From an uncultured Lachnospiraceae bacterium (GTDB taxonomy: Bacteria; Bacillota; Clostridia; Lachnospirales; Lachnospiraceae): a DNA stretch of 64,000 bases. Shown here piece after piece: positions 17,077 to 25,511 of the stretch; the first letter of the stretch is position 1; every line of letters begins with the position of its first letter. The notes beneath the pieces are model-generated. The model was not told the DNA's origin, ran no database searches, and saw nothing but the letters and a program-made list of their open reading frames with translations. Made by a program: the position numbers and the translations under genes. The DNA is taken from contig CAJUQY010000006.1 in assembly GCA_910588815.1 (NCBI GenBank), positions 1 to 64,000 of the forward strand. Reading direction: 5' to 3'.

Positions 17077-18441
17077 ATGGAAATAATAAAGACAGATATT
17101 GTAGTAATAGGAGGAGGCCCCGGAGGGCTGGCGGCTGCAGTGACTGCGGCAAGGAATGGGGCAAAGGTTCTTCTGGCGGAGCGGAATGGTTATTTAGGAG
17201 GACAGTTGGGGAGCGGTTTGCCATTCCTGGCCTTTCTTGATAAGAAAAAGCGTCAGGTAATTGGAGGGATCGCCCAGGAATTTGTGGATAGGCTTACTCA
17301 GGTGGAAGGGACAAAAGGACATGCATATTGTCCATTTCATCTTTCTACAACGATGGTTCATCCTTTTTATTCCAGAATCATCGCATTTCAAATGGTGAAG
17401 GAGGCCGGTGTAAAACTGCTGCTTCACTGTGAGCTGACGGATGCTAGGGTTAAAGACGGAAAACTAAAATCGGTTACACTTACAGGAAAGGGCATCCATA
17501 TAGAGGTGGAAGCAAAAATTTTCATTGACGGAACCGGAGACGGGGATCTGGGATACATGGCCGGGGCTGAGTTCGGCAAGGGACAGGAGGATAGCCATGT
17601 AATGCAGCCGCCAACCTTGATGTTTAATCTGGCAGGCATTCATTTTGACAAATTCTATGATTTTATCGAGGCACATCCAGAAGAATTGCCCTACGGACTT
17701 AAGATGCAGAATTTGAGAGAAGGTTATAATGCAGATTTTTTCCGGAATAACTCCAGCTTTGTATTTTTTGGAATGCAGCACTTAATCCGGAAGCTGAGAG
17801 ACGAGGGGAAATGCCCTATAGCCAGAGATACGATTATTTTTATCCGGCAACCAAATCCAGGAGAGGTTGCGGTCAATACGATCCGGATCCTGAATTTTGA
17901 CGGTTCAGATGTGCATGATCTAAGTAATGGAGAGATGGAGGCACATTTGCAGATTCCCAAATTGATTCAGATGTTCCGGGATCATGTGCCTGGTTTTGAA
18001 GACTGTTATCTGACTTCCATTAATTCCTGCATCGGTGTGCGGGAGAGCAGAAGGATTATGGGAAAGAAAATGCTGGATTACCATGATTGTATAGAAGGCC
18101 GCGTACCGGAGGATACCATTGCCCTTTGCAGTTATTTTTTGGATATCCACAACGGAAAAGGGGATGACACAACAGGGATTAATATTGAAGAACCTTTTGG
18201 CATTCCATATCTTTGCCTGGTATCAAAGGATATTTCTAATCTGATGATGGCAGGAAGGGATATCAGTGTGGATCCGGTAACTTTTGGTGCCACAAGAATT
18301 ATGAATGTCTGTATGGCAGTCGGACAGGCAGCGGGAACGGCGGCAGCCATGGCTCTTTCCGAAGATAAGCTTCCGGAACAGGTAGATATTGGTGGATTAA
18401 GGGAAAAGCTACTGGAACAGAAAGCTATTTTAAAAATGTGA
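17077..18441 (+). CDS. FAD-dependent oxidoreductase, copy 1
   Basis: A 454-residue flavoprotein. The N-terminal dinucleotide motif is VVIGGGPGGLAAAVTAAR (residues 9-26), followed by an ERNGYLGGQLGSGLPF block that probably lines the flavin. IDGTGDGDLG (near residue 151) is the second FAD contact. The C-terminal GRDISVDPVTFGATRIMN and CMAVGQAAGTAAA match the FAD_oxidored family (related to HdrA-like and succinate-dehydrogenase-type folds). It is followed 15 bases later by a close paralog, indicating tandem duplication. No cysteine cluster for an iron-sulphur centre is visible. It probably oxidises an intermediate of the island's pathway. Confidence 0.85.
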   Translation: MEIIKTDIVVIGGGPGGLAAAVTAARNGAKVLLAERNGYLGGQLGSGLPFLAFLDKKKRQVIGGIAQEFVDRLTQVEGTKGHAYCPFHLSTTMVHPFYSRIIAFQMVKEAGVKLLLHCELTDARVKDGKLKSVTLTGKGIHIEVEAKIFIDGTGDGDLGYMAGAEFGKGQEDSHVMQPPTLMFNLAGIHFDKFYDFIEAHPEELPYGLKMQNLREGYNADFFRNNSSFVFFGMQHLIRKLRDEGKCPIARDTIIFIRQPNPGEVAVNTIRILNFDGSDVHDLSNGEMEAHLQIPKLIQMFRDHVPGFEDCYLTSINSCIGVRESRRIMGKKMLDYHDCIEGRVPEDTIALCSYFLDIHNGKGDDTTGINIEEPFGIPYLCLVSKDISNLMMAGRDISVDPVTFGATRIMNVCMAVGQAAGTAAAMALSEDKLPEQVDIGGLREKLLEQKAILKM

Positions 18442-18456
18442 CAAGTGAGGTGTGAT

Positions 18457-19818
18457 ATGGAACTGATGAAAAAAAACATTGTTGTAGTCGGAGGAGGCCC
18501 TGGCGGCCTGGCAGCAGCAGTGACAGCTGCCAGAGAAGGAAAAAAAGTTCTTTTGGTGGAACGAAATGGTTATCTGGGAGGTCAATTGGGAAGCGGACTG
18601 CCGTTCTTAGCTTTCTGGGATAAAAAAAGGCGTCAGGTGATCGGTGGCTTTGCACAGGAATTTGTAGATAGATTGCAGGAGGAGGGGGCTTCTTTCGGAC
18701 ATGCATACTGTCCTCATCATCTTTCTACGACGCTGATTGATCCTTTTTATTCCAGAATTTTATGTTTCCAGATGGTAAAAGAGGCAGGGGTGGAGCTGCT
18801 TTTGCATAGTGAGCTTTCAGGGGTCCATGTGGAGGATGGTAGGATCCGCTCTGTAGTGATCTCCGGTAAAGGGCAGAATATAGAGGTGGAGGCTGATATT
18901 TTTATTGATGCTACCGGGGATGGAGATTTGGCTAGTATGAGCGGTGCCGAATGTGAGAAGGGGGACAGTGAGAGTCATGTGATGCAGCCGCCAACTCTGA
19001 TGTTTAATCTGGCAGGAATTCATTTTGACAGATTTTATGATTTTATCGAAGCGCATCCGGAAGAGCTTCCCTATGATGTACTTTCCAATATTGAGGAAGG
19101 CTATAATGCCGATTTTCTGCGGGAGAACAGGAGCTTTATTTTCTTGGGAATGCACCATTTGCTGGAAGAATTGAGGAAGAAGGGAGAATGTCCCGTTGAC
19201 AGGGAAACTGTGATCTTTATCCGTCAACCCAACCCGGGGGAGATCGCTGTCAATACTATCCGCCTGCTGAATTTTGACGGTTCGGATATTCACGATCTAA
19301 GTAACGGGGAAATGGAGGCCCATTTACAAATTCCGAAACTGATCAAAATGTTTAAGGAGAATGTACCGGGGTTTGAAAACTGTTATTTGTCGTCCATCAA
19401 TGCCTCCATAGGTGTCAGAGAGAGCAGAAGGGTTATGGGCATTAAAAAATTGAATCATGAAGATGCGGTTGCGGGAAAAAGGCCGGAAGATACCGTTGCC
19501 CTGTGTTCTTATTTTATCGATGTTCATAATGGCGCCGGTCGGGGAACCTATCGAGTCTCCATTGAAGAGCCCTTCGGTATTCCATATGGCTGCCTTGTGT
19601 CCAAAGATATTCCAAATTTGATGATGGCAGGAAGAGATATCAGTACAGACCATCTGGCCTTTGGCGCTACGAGGATTATGAATGTCTGCATGGCAGTCGG
19701 CCAGGCAGCAGGGCTTGCTGCGTCTATGTCTATTGACGGGAAACAGAATCCGGAGCAAGTGGATACGGATGAGCTGAGAAAGAAGCTTCTGGAGCAAAAC
19801 GCGATTCTCGAGGTGTGA
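18457..19818 (+). CDS. FAD-dependent oxidoreductase, copy 2
   Basis: A 453-residue paralog of the preceding gene, collinear over its whole length: VVVGGGPGGLAAAVTAAR at the N-terminus, the same ERNGYLGGQLGSGLPF block, IDATGDGDLA, and GRDISTDHLAFGATRIMN near the C-terminus. I judge roughly 70% identity by eye. GTG 18445 is possible, but ATG 18457 aligns with the start of copy 1 and has GTGAGGTG just upstream. Differences at the C-terminal loops (for example GAGRGTYRVS versus GKGDDTTGIN) suggest changed substrate use, or the two may form a heterodimer. Confidence 0.85.
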   Translation: MELMKKNIVVVGGGPGGLAAAVTAAREGKKVLLVERNGYLGGQLGSGLPFLAFWDKKRRQVIGGFAQEFVDRLQEEGASFGHAYCPHHLSTTLIDPFYSRILCFQMVKEAGVELLLHSELSGVHVEDGRIRSVVISGKGQNIEVEADIFIDATGDGDLASMSGAECEKGDSESHVMQPPTLMFNLAGIHFDRFYDFIEAHPEELPYDVLSNIEEGYNADFLRENRSFIFLGMHHLLEELRKKGECPVDRETVIFIRQPNPGEIAVNTIRLLNFDGSDIHDLSNGEMEAHLQIPKLIKMFKENVPGFENCYLSSINASIGVRESRRVMGIKKLNHEDAVAGKRPEDTVALCSYFIDVHNGAGRGTYRVSIEEPFGIPYGCLVSKDIPNLMMAGRDISTDHLAFGATRIMNVCMAVGQAAGLAASMSIDGKQNPEQVDTDELRKKLLEQNAILEV

Positions 19819-19839
19819 TGGAAAAGGAGGAAAACAGAA

Positions 19840-20913
19840 ATGCAATTACCTAATATAATGAAAGCTTTGGTTGCTTACGGAAAAGGGGAATACCGATTGG
19901 TCAATGATTTTCCTGTGCCGGAGTGTGGCGATGATGATATTCTTATTAAAACGGAGGCTTGTGGAATCTGTGCTGGAGATCTGAAATGTATGCACGGTGC
20001 GGAGCGTTTTTGGGGCAATGAGAAAGAGGAAGCCTGGGTCAGACCGCCCTTTATTCCAGGTCATGAATTTTTGGGACATATTGTGAAGCTTGGAAAGAAT
20101 GTCAAAGGATATGAGCTTGGAGAGCGGATAACGGCAGATCAGATCGTTCCCTGTGGAGAATGCAAGTTCTGCAAATCGGGACGCTACTGGATGTGTGAAC
20201 CCCATGCGACTTTTGGTTTCCAGAAGGAAAATAACGGGGGTATGGCGGAATATGTCCGATATCCGAAGAATGCGGTGATTCATAAGGTTCCGGAAGATAT
20301 GCCTCTGGAAAAAGCACTGTTAATCGAACCCTTTTCCTGTTCTAAGCACTGCGTGGACCGAGCACAAATTAGAAGTGACGATGTAGTGGTGATTTCCGGT
20401 GCGGGAACCCTGGGGCTGGGAATGATTACATATGCCGGCCGCCTGAATCCGGAAAAACTGATTGTTTTGGATATGAAGGATGAGAGACTGGAAAAAGCCA
20501 GGGAATTTGGTGCAGATATGGTTCTGAACCCCGGTAAGGAGGATGTTATTGCCAAAATTAAGGAAATGACAGGAGGGTATGGCTGTGATATTTATATAGA
20601 AGCAACCGGACATCCTTCCAGTGTCATCCAGGGGCTCAAAATGATACGTAAGCTTGGCCGTTTTGTTGAATTTAGCGTATTTGGCAGCGAGACCTCCGTT
20701 GACTGGAGTATTATCGGTGATGGAAAGGAACTGGATGTTTTGGGGTCGCATTTGTCTCCTTACTGTTTTCCTTATGTGATTGAGCATCTTTATAATGACG
20801 ATCTGAAATCGGAAGGGGTTGTGTCCGCAATATATTGTTTGGAGGATTGGGAAAAAGCGTTTGAAAGGGCAACAGGAAAAGATGGAGATTTTAAGGTAGC
20901 ATTTAAATTCTAA
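19840..20913 (+). CDS. Zinc-dependent medium-chain (polyol-type) dehydrogenase, copy 2
   Basis: A 357-residue dehydrogenase, last gene of the rightward island. It has the same zinc ligands (CGICAGD, GHEFLGH, the four-cysteine loop CGECKFCKSGRYWMC) and the same SGAGTLGLG cofactor motif as the leftward gene at 10274-11347; by eye roughly three quarters of positions are identical. AAAGGAGG precedes ATG 19840. Having two isoenzymes at opposite ends of the island, one controlled with the permease operon and one with its own promoter, suggests different roles such as two stereoisomers. The polyol assignment is tentative. Confidence 0.88.
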   Translation: MQLPNIMKALVAYGKGEYRLVNDFPVPECGDDDILIKTEACGICAGDLKCMHGAERFWGNEKEEAWVRPPFIPGHEFLGHIVKLGKNVKGYELGERITADQIVPCGECKFCKSGRYWMCEPHATFGFQKENNGGMAEYVRYPKNAVIHKVPEDMPLEKALLIEPFSCSKHCVDRAQIRSDDVVVISGAGTLGLGMITYAGRLNPEKLIVLDMKDERLEKAREFGADMVLNPGKEDVIAKIKEMTGGYGCDIYIEATGHPSSVIQGLKMIRKLGRFVEFSVFGSETSVDWSIIGDGKELDVLGSHLSPYCFPYVIEHLYNDDLKSEGVVSAIYCLEDWEKAFERATGKDGDFKVAFKF

Positions 20914-20920
20914 TCAGAGA

Positions 20921-20957
20921 TATACCCAAGGGCATACTCATTTGGCTCACGGGTATA
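20921..20957. repeat. REP-like element, short variant
   Basis: TATACCCAAGGGCATAC followed by GGGTATA forms a dyad with 7-bp ends (20921-20927 and 20951-20957). The TATACCCAA-GGGCA core matches the tandem repeat at 6946-7057, so it is probably another member of the same dispersed family. It lies after the stop codon of the dehydrogenase. Confidence 0.6.
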
Positions 20958-21021
20958 AAAGCAGGAATCTCTCTTTCTATGAGATGTGAAATCAAATAGA
21001 GAGGGAGATTTCCGCTTTTTT
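20958..21021. terminator. Bidirectional terminator
   Basis: A long imperfect stem, about 22 bp (20959-20980 with 20996-21017; core GGAATCTC/GAGATTTCC and TCTAT/ATAGA), followed by TTTTTT on the right. It separates the rightward catabolic island from the leftward ZIP gene. Confidence 0.75.
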
Positions 21022-21051
21022 GAGAGGATGCGGCGGTTTGGAGATTTTTGT

Positions 21052-21855
21052 CTATCCGAGCATTACATCCAACAACATCATGACGGCGAAGCCTAGGACA
21101 ATACCCATGGTTGCGGTGTAGGGCTGTGCCTTCTGGTTTTGCTGGCATTCCGGAATCAGCTCGTGGACAGCGACCAGGATCATGGCTCCGGCCGCAAAGG
21201 AGAGGGCAAAGGGAAGGATGGCTTCCACATAGACTACCAGCATGGCGCCGATCACTCCGGCGATGGGCTCCACCAGGCCGGACGCCTGACCCAAAAGAAA
21301 ACTCCTCTTCCTGGAATAGCCCTCCCGTCTCAGGGGGATGGAGACGGCGGCGCCTTCCGGGAAATTCTGCAGGCCGATGCCGATGGCGATGGTTATGGCT
21401 CCCATAAAGCTCTCCATATTATGGCTGCCGCCCTGAAGCGCTCCGAAGGCTACGCCGACCGCCAGACCTTCCGGTATGTTGTGAAGGGTGATGGAGAGGA
21501 TCAGCATGATGATGCGGTTTAAACGCTCATTGGGTTTTCCCTGGGCATTGTCTGTTCTGTTTCTGGAAAATGTAACAATTTTATCGGAAATCCACATGAA
21601 CAGAGCGCCGGACAGGAATCCCAGGGTTGCTACCAGGTAAGCCGGCATGCCGGAAGCGGCTTCGGCCCTCTCAATGGCCGGCTGCAGAAGAGACCAGAAG
21701 CTGGCGGCAATCATGACACCGGAAGCAAAGCCAAGCATTAAATTCAGTGCTTTGGGGTTTGGGGATTTAAAGAAAACAACGGTTGCTGCACCAAGGGCCG
21801 TTACAAACCAGGTTCCCAGGGTTGCGACCAGTGCCAAAAGGACAATATGATTCAT
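21052..21855 (-). CDS. ZIP-family metal transporter
   Basis: A 267-residue membrane protein with about eight hydrophobic segments. Two ZIP metal-binding motifs are clear: HNIPEGLAVGVAFG in the fourth helix region and QNFPEGAAVSIPLR in the fifth. It should move zinc or another divalent metal into the cytoplasm. The open frame extends 76 codons upstream, but that part is Ser/Pro-rich and non-conserved in character; ATG 21855 is chosen because AGGAGGTG lies eight bases before it. It is divergent from the Mrp gene, with about 270 bases between them. Confidence 0.9.
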   Translation of the reverse strand: MNHIVLLALVATLGTWFVTALGAATVVFFKSPNPKALNLMLGFASGVMIAASFWSLLQPAIERAEAASGMPAYLVATLGFLSGALFMWISDKIVTFSRNRTDNAQGKPNERLNRIIMLILSITLHNIPEGLAVGVAFGALQGGSHNMESFMGAITIAIGIGLQNFPEGAAVSIPLRREGYSRKRSFLLGQASGLVEPIAGVIGAMLVVYVEAILPFALSFAAGAMILVAVHELIPECQQNQKAQPYTATMGIVLGFAVMMLLDVMLG

Positions 21856-21995
21856 GTTGTTGCACCTCCTATTAGCCAGTATATTGAGAAAGGATTGTAC
21901 GGGTGAAAGAGGAATGGAAAGAAAAACCGGCGAAAGGCAGATTGGTGAAAGAAAAGCCGGCAGGCGGGAAAGGCGGGATTTGATCAAGAAACTTC

Positions 21996-22025
21996 TTGTA
22001 ATACCCCCCTCGGGTCTGTTATAAT
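21996..22025 (+). promoter_or_regulatory. Promoter with CsoR-like GC tract before the Mrp gene
   Basis: TTGTAA (21996-22001), an 18-base spacer and TATAAT (22020-22025). The spacer contains ATACCCCCCTCGGGT (22001-22015), an AT-flanked C/G tract of the kind bound by CsoR-family (copper or persulfide) repressors. No CsoR gene is in the window, so regulation is inferred from the site only. Confidence 0.45.
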
Positions 22026-22124
22026 AAAAATGTTGCCTTTTCCCGGATAAAAAGCGGGGATAAGGAAATGATGAAATTATCAAGATAGATCATAGAGTAT
22101 GGATAACAGAAAGAGGGAAAGAAA

Positions 22125-22958
22125 ATGGCAGAAGAAAGAAAATGTTCCAGTACTTCCTGCGGCAAAGAATCCTGTGAAGGCTGCGACAAAGCAAAGGTGG
22201 ATTTTTCGGCGCCTTCCAATGCACTGAGCCATGTGAAGAAGGTGATCGGTGTCGTCAGCGGGAAAGGAGGCGTGGGAAAATCTCTGGTGACATCCCTTTT
22301 GGCCGTGGCTATGAGCAGAAAGGGATACAAATGTGGAATCCTCGATGCGGATATCACGGGGCCCTCCATTCCCAAGTCCTTCGGCGTGAAGGATAAGATT
22401 ATGGGATCCAAGGACGGGATGCTTCCGGTGTACAGCAAAGGAGGTATTCCTGTGGTTTCAATCAATTTGCTTTTGGAAAATGACACGGACCCGGTGGTCT
22501 GGAGGGGGCCGGTCATTGCGAATACGGTAAAGCAATTCTGGTCGGACGTGATCTGGGGCGATCTGGACTATCTGTTTGTGGACATGCCTCCGGGAACCGG
22601 GGACGTGCCTCTGACGGTATTCCAGTCCCTGCCGGTGGACGGCATCCTGGTGGTGGCTTCTCCCCAGGAGCTGGTATCCATGATCGTAGCCAAGGCGGTG
22701 AAGATGGCCGAACTCATGAAGATTCCGGTGCTTGGCCTGGTGGAAAACATGTCTTATTTCAGATGTCCGGATAATGGGAGGGATTATCAGATCTTCGGGG
22801 AGAGCCATATTTATGAGGTGGCCGAGGTGCACGGGCTTCCTGTCCTCGCGAAAATTCCCATTGACCCGGCCCTGGCTTCGGCCTGTGACAGCGGAACGAT
22901 TGAGGATTTTGTGGGAACCTGCATGGATGAGGCAGTGAAAGTATTGGAGGAAAGATAG
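22125..22958 (+). CDS. Mrp/NBP35-family ATP-binding protein
   Basis: A 277-residue P-loop protein of the Mrp/ApbC/NBP35 family, implicated in iron-sulphur cluster carriage. The deviant Walker A is SGKGGVGKS (near residue 47). DADITGPSIPKSFG and DMPPGTGDVPLTVFQS are further family signatures. The N-terminus is cysteine-rich (CSSTSCGKESCEGC), typical of the anaerobe/archaeal version, and could hold a cluster. The usual C-terminal CxxC is reduced to a single Cys in YFRCPDNG. GAAAGAGGG precedes ATG 22125. The phosphodiesterase gene follows 3 bases after its stop. Confidence 0.92.
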   Translation: MAEERKCSSTSCGKESCEGCDKAKVDFSAPSNALSHVKKVIGVVSGKGGVGKSLVTSLLAVAMSRKGYKCGILDADITGPSIPKSFGVKDKIMGSKDGMLPVYSKGGIPVVSINLLLENDTDPVVWRGPVIANTVKQFWSDVIWGDLDYLFVDMPPGTGDVPLTVFQSLPVDGILVVASPQELVSMIVAKAVKMAELMKIPVLGLVENMSYFRCPDNGRDYQIFGESHIYEVAEVHGLPVLAKIPIDPALASACDSGTIEDFVGTCMDEAVKVLEER

Positions 22959-22961
22959 GAT

Positions 22962-23510
22962 ATGAGGCTGATGATTGCGTCGGATATCCACGGTTCTGCT
23001 TATTACTGTAAAAAAATGCTGGAGCGTTACCGGGAGGAGGGGGCGGAAAGGCTCCTCCTCCTGGGCGACCTTCTTTATCACGGGCCGAGGAATGATCTTC
23101 CCAGGGAGTATGCGCCGAAGGAGGTAATCTCCATGCTCAATGAAGCAAAGGAGGAGCTTCTCTGTGTGCGGGGAAACTGTGACGCCCAGGTGGATCAGAT
23201 GGTACTGCAGTTTCCGATTCTTGCGGATTCTATGATTTTATACTTGGACGGGCGTACCATTTATGCAACTCACGGGCATGTTTACAATGAGGAAAAGCTG
23301 CCGCCTCTTAAAAAGGGAGATATTCTTCTCCATGGGCACACGCATGTGCAGGCTATGGAGGATCGGGGCGATTACATTTATCTGAATCCCGGTTCTGTTT
23401 CTATTCCGAAAAATGGAAACGAGAACAGTTACATGGTCTATGAGGACGGAAGCTTTACCATTAAAAATATGGACGGCATAAGGATCCGGGATTTCGTTCC
23501 CGCGCAGTGA
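22962..23510 (+). CDS. yfcE: YfcE-type metallophosphoesterase
   Basis: A 182-residue cytoplasmic phosphodiesterase with all five metal-ligand blocks of the calcineurin-like fold: SDIHG (residues 7-11), GDLLYHGPRN, GNCD, THGHVYN and HGHTHV. Members of this family hydrolyse phosphodiesters in vitro with Mn; the physiological substrate is not settled. It is probably cotranscribed with the Mrp gene, because only three bases separate them. A perfect small hairpin GGGAAGAT/ATCTTCCC (23515-23532) follows the stop. Confidence 0.92.
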   Translation: MRLMIASDIHGSAYYCKKMLERYREEGAERLLLLGDLLYHGPRNDLPREYAPKEVISMLNEAKEELLCVRGNCDAQVDQMVLQFPILADSMILYLDGRTIYATHGHVYNEEKLPPLKKGDILLHGHTHVQAMEDRGDYIYLNPGSVSIPKNGNENSYMVYEDGSFTIKNMDGIRIRDFVPAQ

Positions 23511-23554
23511 GTAGGGGAAGATAAATCTTCCCTGTTCGATTAAGGAGAGAACAG

Positions 23555-23965
23555 ATGGACACAAGAGTAATGGAGACAAAGGAACGTCATGATAAGGGCT
23601 ATAATTGCTGTCAGGCGGTCGCCTGCACCTACTGTGAGTTATTCGGAATGGATGAGGCAACTGCATTTAAGGCATGTGAAGCGTTTGGAGCCGGGATGGG
23701 CGGCATGAAGGGTACCTGCGGAGCCGTTTCCGGGGCCGTATTTCTGGCGGGGCTCAAGAGCAGCTGCGGTGATTTGGAGAAGCCGGTGAGTAAGGGCCAG
23801 ACCTACAAACTTTCCAGAAAAATCGCGGATCGGTTCCAGGAAAAAAACGGAAGCCTGGTCTGCGGAGAGTTGAAGGGGGTGGAGACGAAAAAGCCCCTTC
23901 GCTCCTGTGAAGGCTGTATTCTGGATGCGGCGGAGCTGGTGGAAGAAATCTTACTTGAAAAATGA
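23555..23965 (+). CDS. C_GCAxxG_C_C family putative redox protein
   Basis: A 136-residue protein with conserved cysteines in the order CC (NCCQAV), C (FKACEAFGAGMGG), CGAVSG, C (SSCGD) and the C-terminal CEGCILDAA. This matches the small family named for its C-GCAxxG-C-C pattern, often found as a single domain in anaerobes and thought to bind a metal or iron-sulphur centre. AAGGAGAG precedes ATG 23555. No partner is obvious: the genes upstream (Mrp, YfcE) run the same way and may be cotranscribed. Confidence 0.85.
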   Translation: MDTRVMETKERHDKGYNCCQAVACTYCELFGMDEATAFKACEAFGAGMGGMKGTCGAVSGAVFLAGLKSSCGDLEKPVSKGQTYKLSRKIADRFQEKNGSLVCGELKGVETKKPLRSCEGCILDAAELVEEILLEK

Positions 23966-24006
23966 AATTATTTTATTTCTTTAGAAAAATAAAACGGGAA
24001 ATGTAA

Positions 24007-25449
24007 ATGACAAAGTTATATGAACGGCTGCTGGCATATGGAAACTTAAATGTTTCTCCTTTCCATATGCCGGGCCATAAAAGAAAAAAGTTTTCTTTTG
24101 GAAATCCGTTTGCCGTTGATATCACGGAAATTGACGGTTTCGATAATCTTCACCACCCGACAGGAATTCTGAAAGAGGCCATGGAGCAGGCGGCTGCAGT
24201 TTACGGCGCGGAGAAGAGTTATTTTCTTGTAAACGGGAGCAGCTGCGGGATCCTGGCCGCCATTTCCGCCTGCGTGCCACGGGGCGGGAAGCTTCTTGTG
24301 GCAAGGAACTGCCATAAGTCGGTGTATCACGGGATGATCCTGCGCGGACTTTTTCCCGTTTATCTTTGGCCGGAGCCTGTACCCGGCTGGGAGATGAGCG
24401 GGGCAGTCGGGGCGGAGGCGGTCCGGCAGGCGCTTTTGGCGCATCCGGATGTGAAAGCGGTGCTGGTTACGTCTCCCACTTATGAAGGGATCTGCTCCGA
24501 TTTAAAAGGTATCTGTGAGAGGGCCCATAGGATGGGACTTCCTGTCATCGTAGATGCTGCCCACGGGGCGCATTTTTCATTTGGGGGAATTTGTGAGCCC
24601 GCGGTCTCCTGCGGGGCAGATTTGGTGATCGAGAGCCTTCACAAGACGCTGCCGTCATTGACACAGACAGCTATCCTCCATAAAAATTCCCGGTTTGTGG
24701 AGGATAGTCTCTTGGAATGGTATTTACAGGTCTATCAGACATCCAGTCCCTCCTATGTTCTGATGGCCTCCATCGATTCCTGCGTTTCCTATCTGACAGG
24801 GGAGGAGGGAAAGCGGGATATGGCCTTTTATGAGGCGGAGCTGGAGAAGCTCAGACAGAAGCTGAAAGGGCTTTCCCATATCAGGCTTTTGTCCGGCGAA
24901 GAGGCAGGCGGTGCATGTTATGATGTTTCCAAGCTGGTGGTTCGGGCAGAGGGGCAGAGCGGGAAGGCTCTCTATGACAGCCTGCGTCTGGAATACGGGA
25001 TACAGCCGGAGATGTGTACGGAACATTATGTGATCCTGATGACGTCCGTGGCGGACAGCGCAGAGGATTTTGACAGGCTGTATGAGGCGCTTGCAGATAT
25101 GGACAGAAAATGGGAGAAGGCCCGCGGAAGGGCTGTAAAGCGTCCCTGGGAAAAGGAGAGGGCAGGACAATTGAGGCCTCAGGTGGTTTTCGGGCCCGGG
25201 GAAGCCATGGAAAAGAAAAAGTGCTCCTGCCGGTTAGAGGATTGCGTGGGAAAGGTTTCCGGAGAATTTGCTTATATTTATCCTCCCGGCATTCCCCTTC
25301 TGGTGCCTGGTGAGCGGATTACGGAGGAGGTGCTGCAGATGCTTGGGCGGTACGGGAAGAGAGGTTTTGAAGTTCTGGGACCGGAAAACCTCGCGGGGGG
25401 AGAATTGGCAGTTATTGTTGAAAATTTTACGGAAAGTGTGGTATACTAA
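24007..25449 (+). CDS. Orn/Lys/Arg decarboxylase-type PLP enzyme (YaaO-like)
   Basis: A 480-residue fold-type I PLP enzyme. FHMPGHKR (residues 19-26) and ITEIDGFDNLHHPTG are typical N-terminal family blocks. VDAAHGAHF supplies the cofactor Asp/His region, and SLHKTLPSLTQ (near residue 218) contains the Schiff-base lysine. The C-terminal domain includes YIYPPGIPLLVPGE. At 480 residues it is the short form found next to tmk/holB in Firmicutes (YaaO-like), lacking the N-terminal wing domain of the inducible Escherichia coli enzymes. Substrate (arginine, lysine or ornithine) cannot be fixed from sequence. The ribosome site GGGAAATG is weak. Confidence 0.9.
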   Translation: MTKLYERLLAYGNLNVSPFHMPGHKRKKFSFGNPFAVDITEIDGFDNLHHPTGILKEAMEQAAAVYGAEKSYFLVNGSSCGILAAISACVPRGGKLLVARNCHKSVYHGMILRGLFPVYLWPEPVPGWEMSGAVGAEAVRQALLAHPDVKAVLVTSPTYEGICSDLKGICERAHRMGLPVIVDAAHGAHFSFGGICEPAVSCGADLVIESLHKTLPSLTQTAILHKNSRFVEDSLLEWYLQVYQTSSPSYVLMASIDSCVSYLTGEEGKRDMAFYEAELEKLRQKLKGLSHIRLLSGEEAGGACYDVSKLVVRAEGQSGKALYDSLRLEYGIQPEMCTEHYVILMTSVADSAEDFDRLYEALADMDRKWEKARGRAVKRPWEKERAGQLRPQVVFGPGEAMEKKKCSCRLEDCVGKVSGEFAYIYPPGIPLLVPGERITEEVLQMLGRYGKRGFEVLGPENLAGGELAVIVENFTESVVY

Positions 25450-25511
25450 ACCTGTAGTATGATGTCAGAGACGGATATCCGATCCGGGGACAGGTAAGGG
25501 AGGCGTGAAGC

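Noticed and set aside
10274..20913. Reading the island as a composite transposon because nearly identical dehydrogenases flank it
   Set aside because: The paralogs are in opposite orientation but are complete enzyme genes that differ at many codons; no transposase or terminal repeats are seen.
21856..22083. Upstream 76-codon extension of the ZIP transporter
   Set aside because: Ser/Pro-rich, no ribosome site, whereas AGGAGGTG precedes the internal ATG at 21855.
23515..23532. GGGAAGAT/ATCTTCCC hairpin as a terminator after yfcE
   Set aside because: Two-base loop and no T run; left as a note in the yfcE entry.
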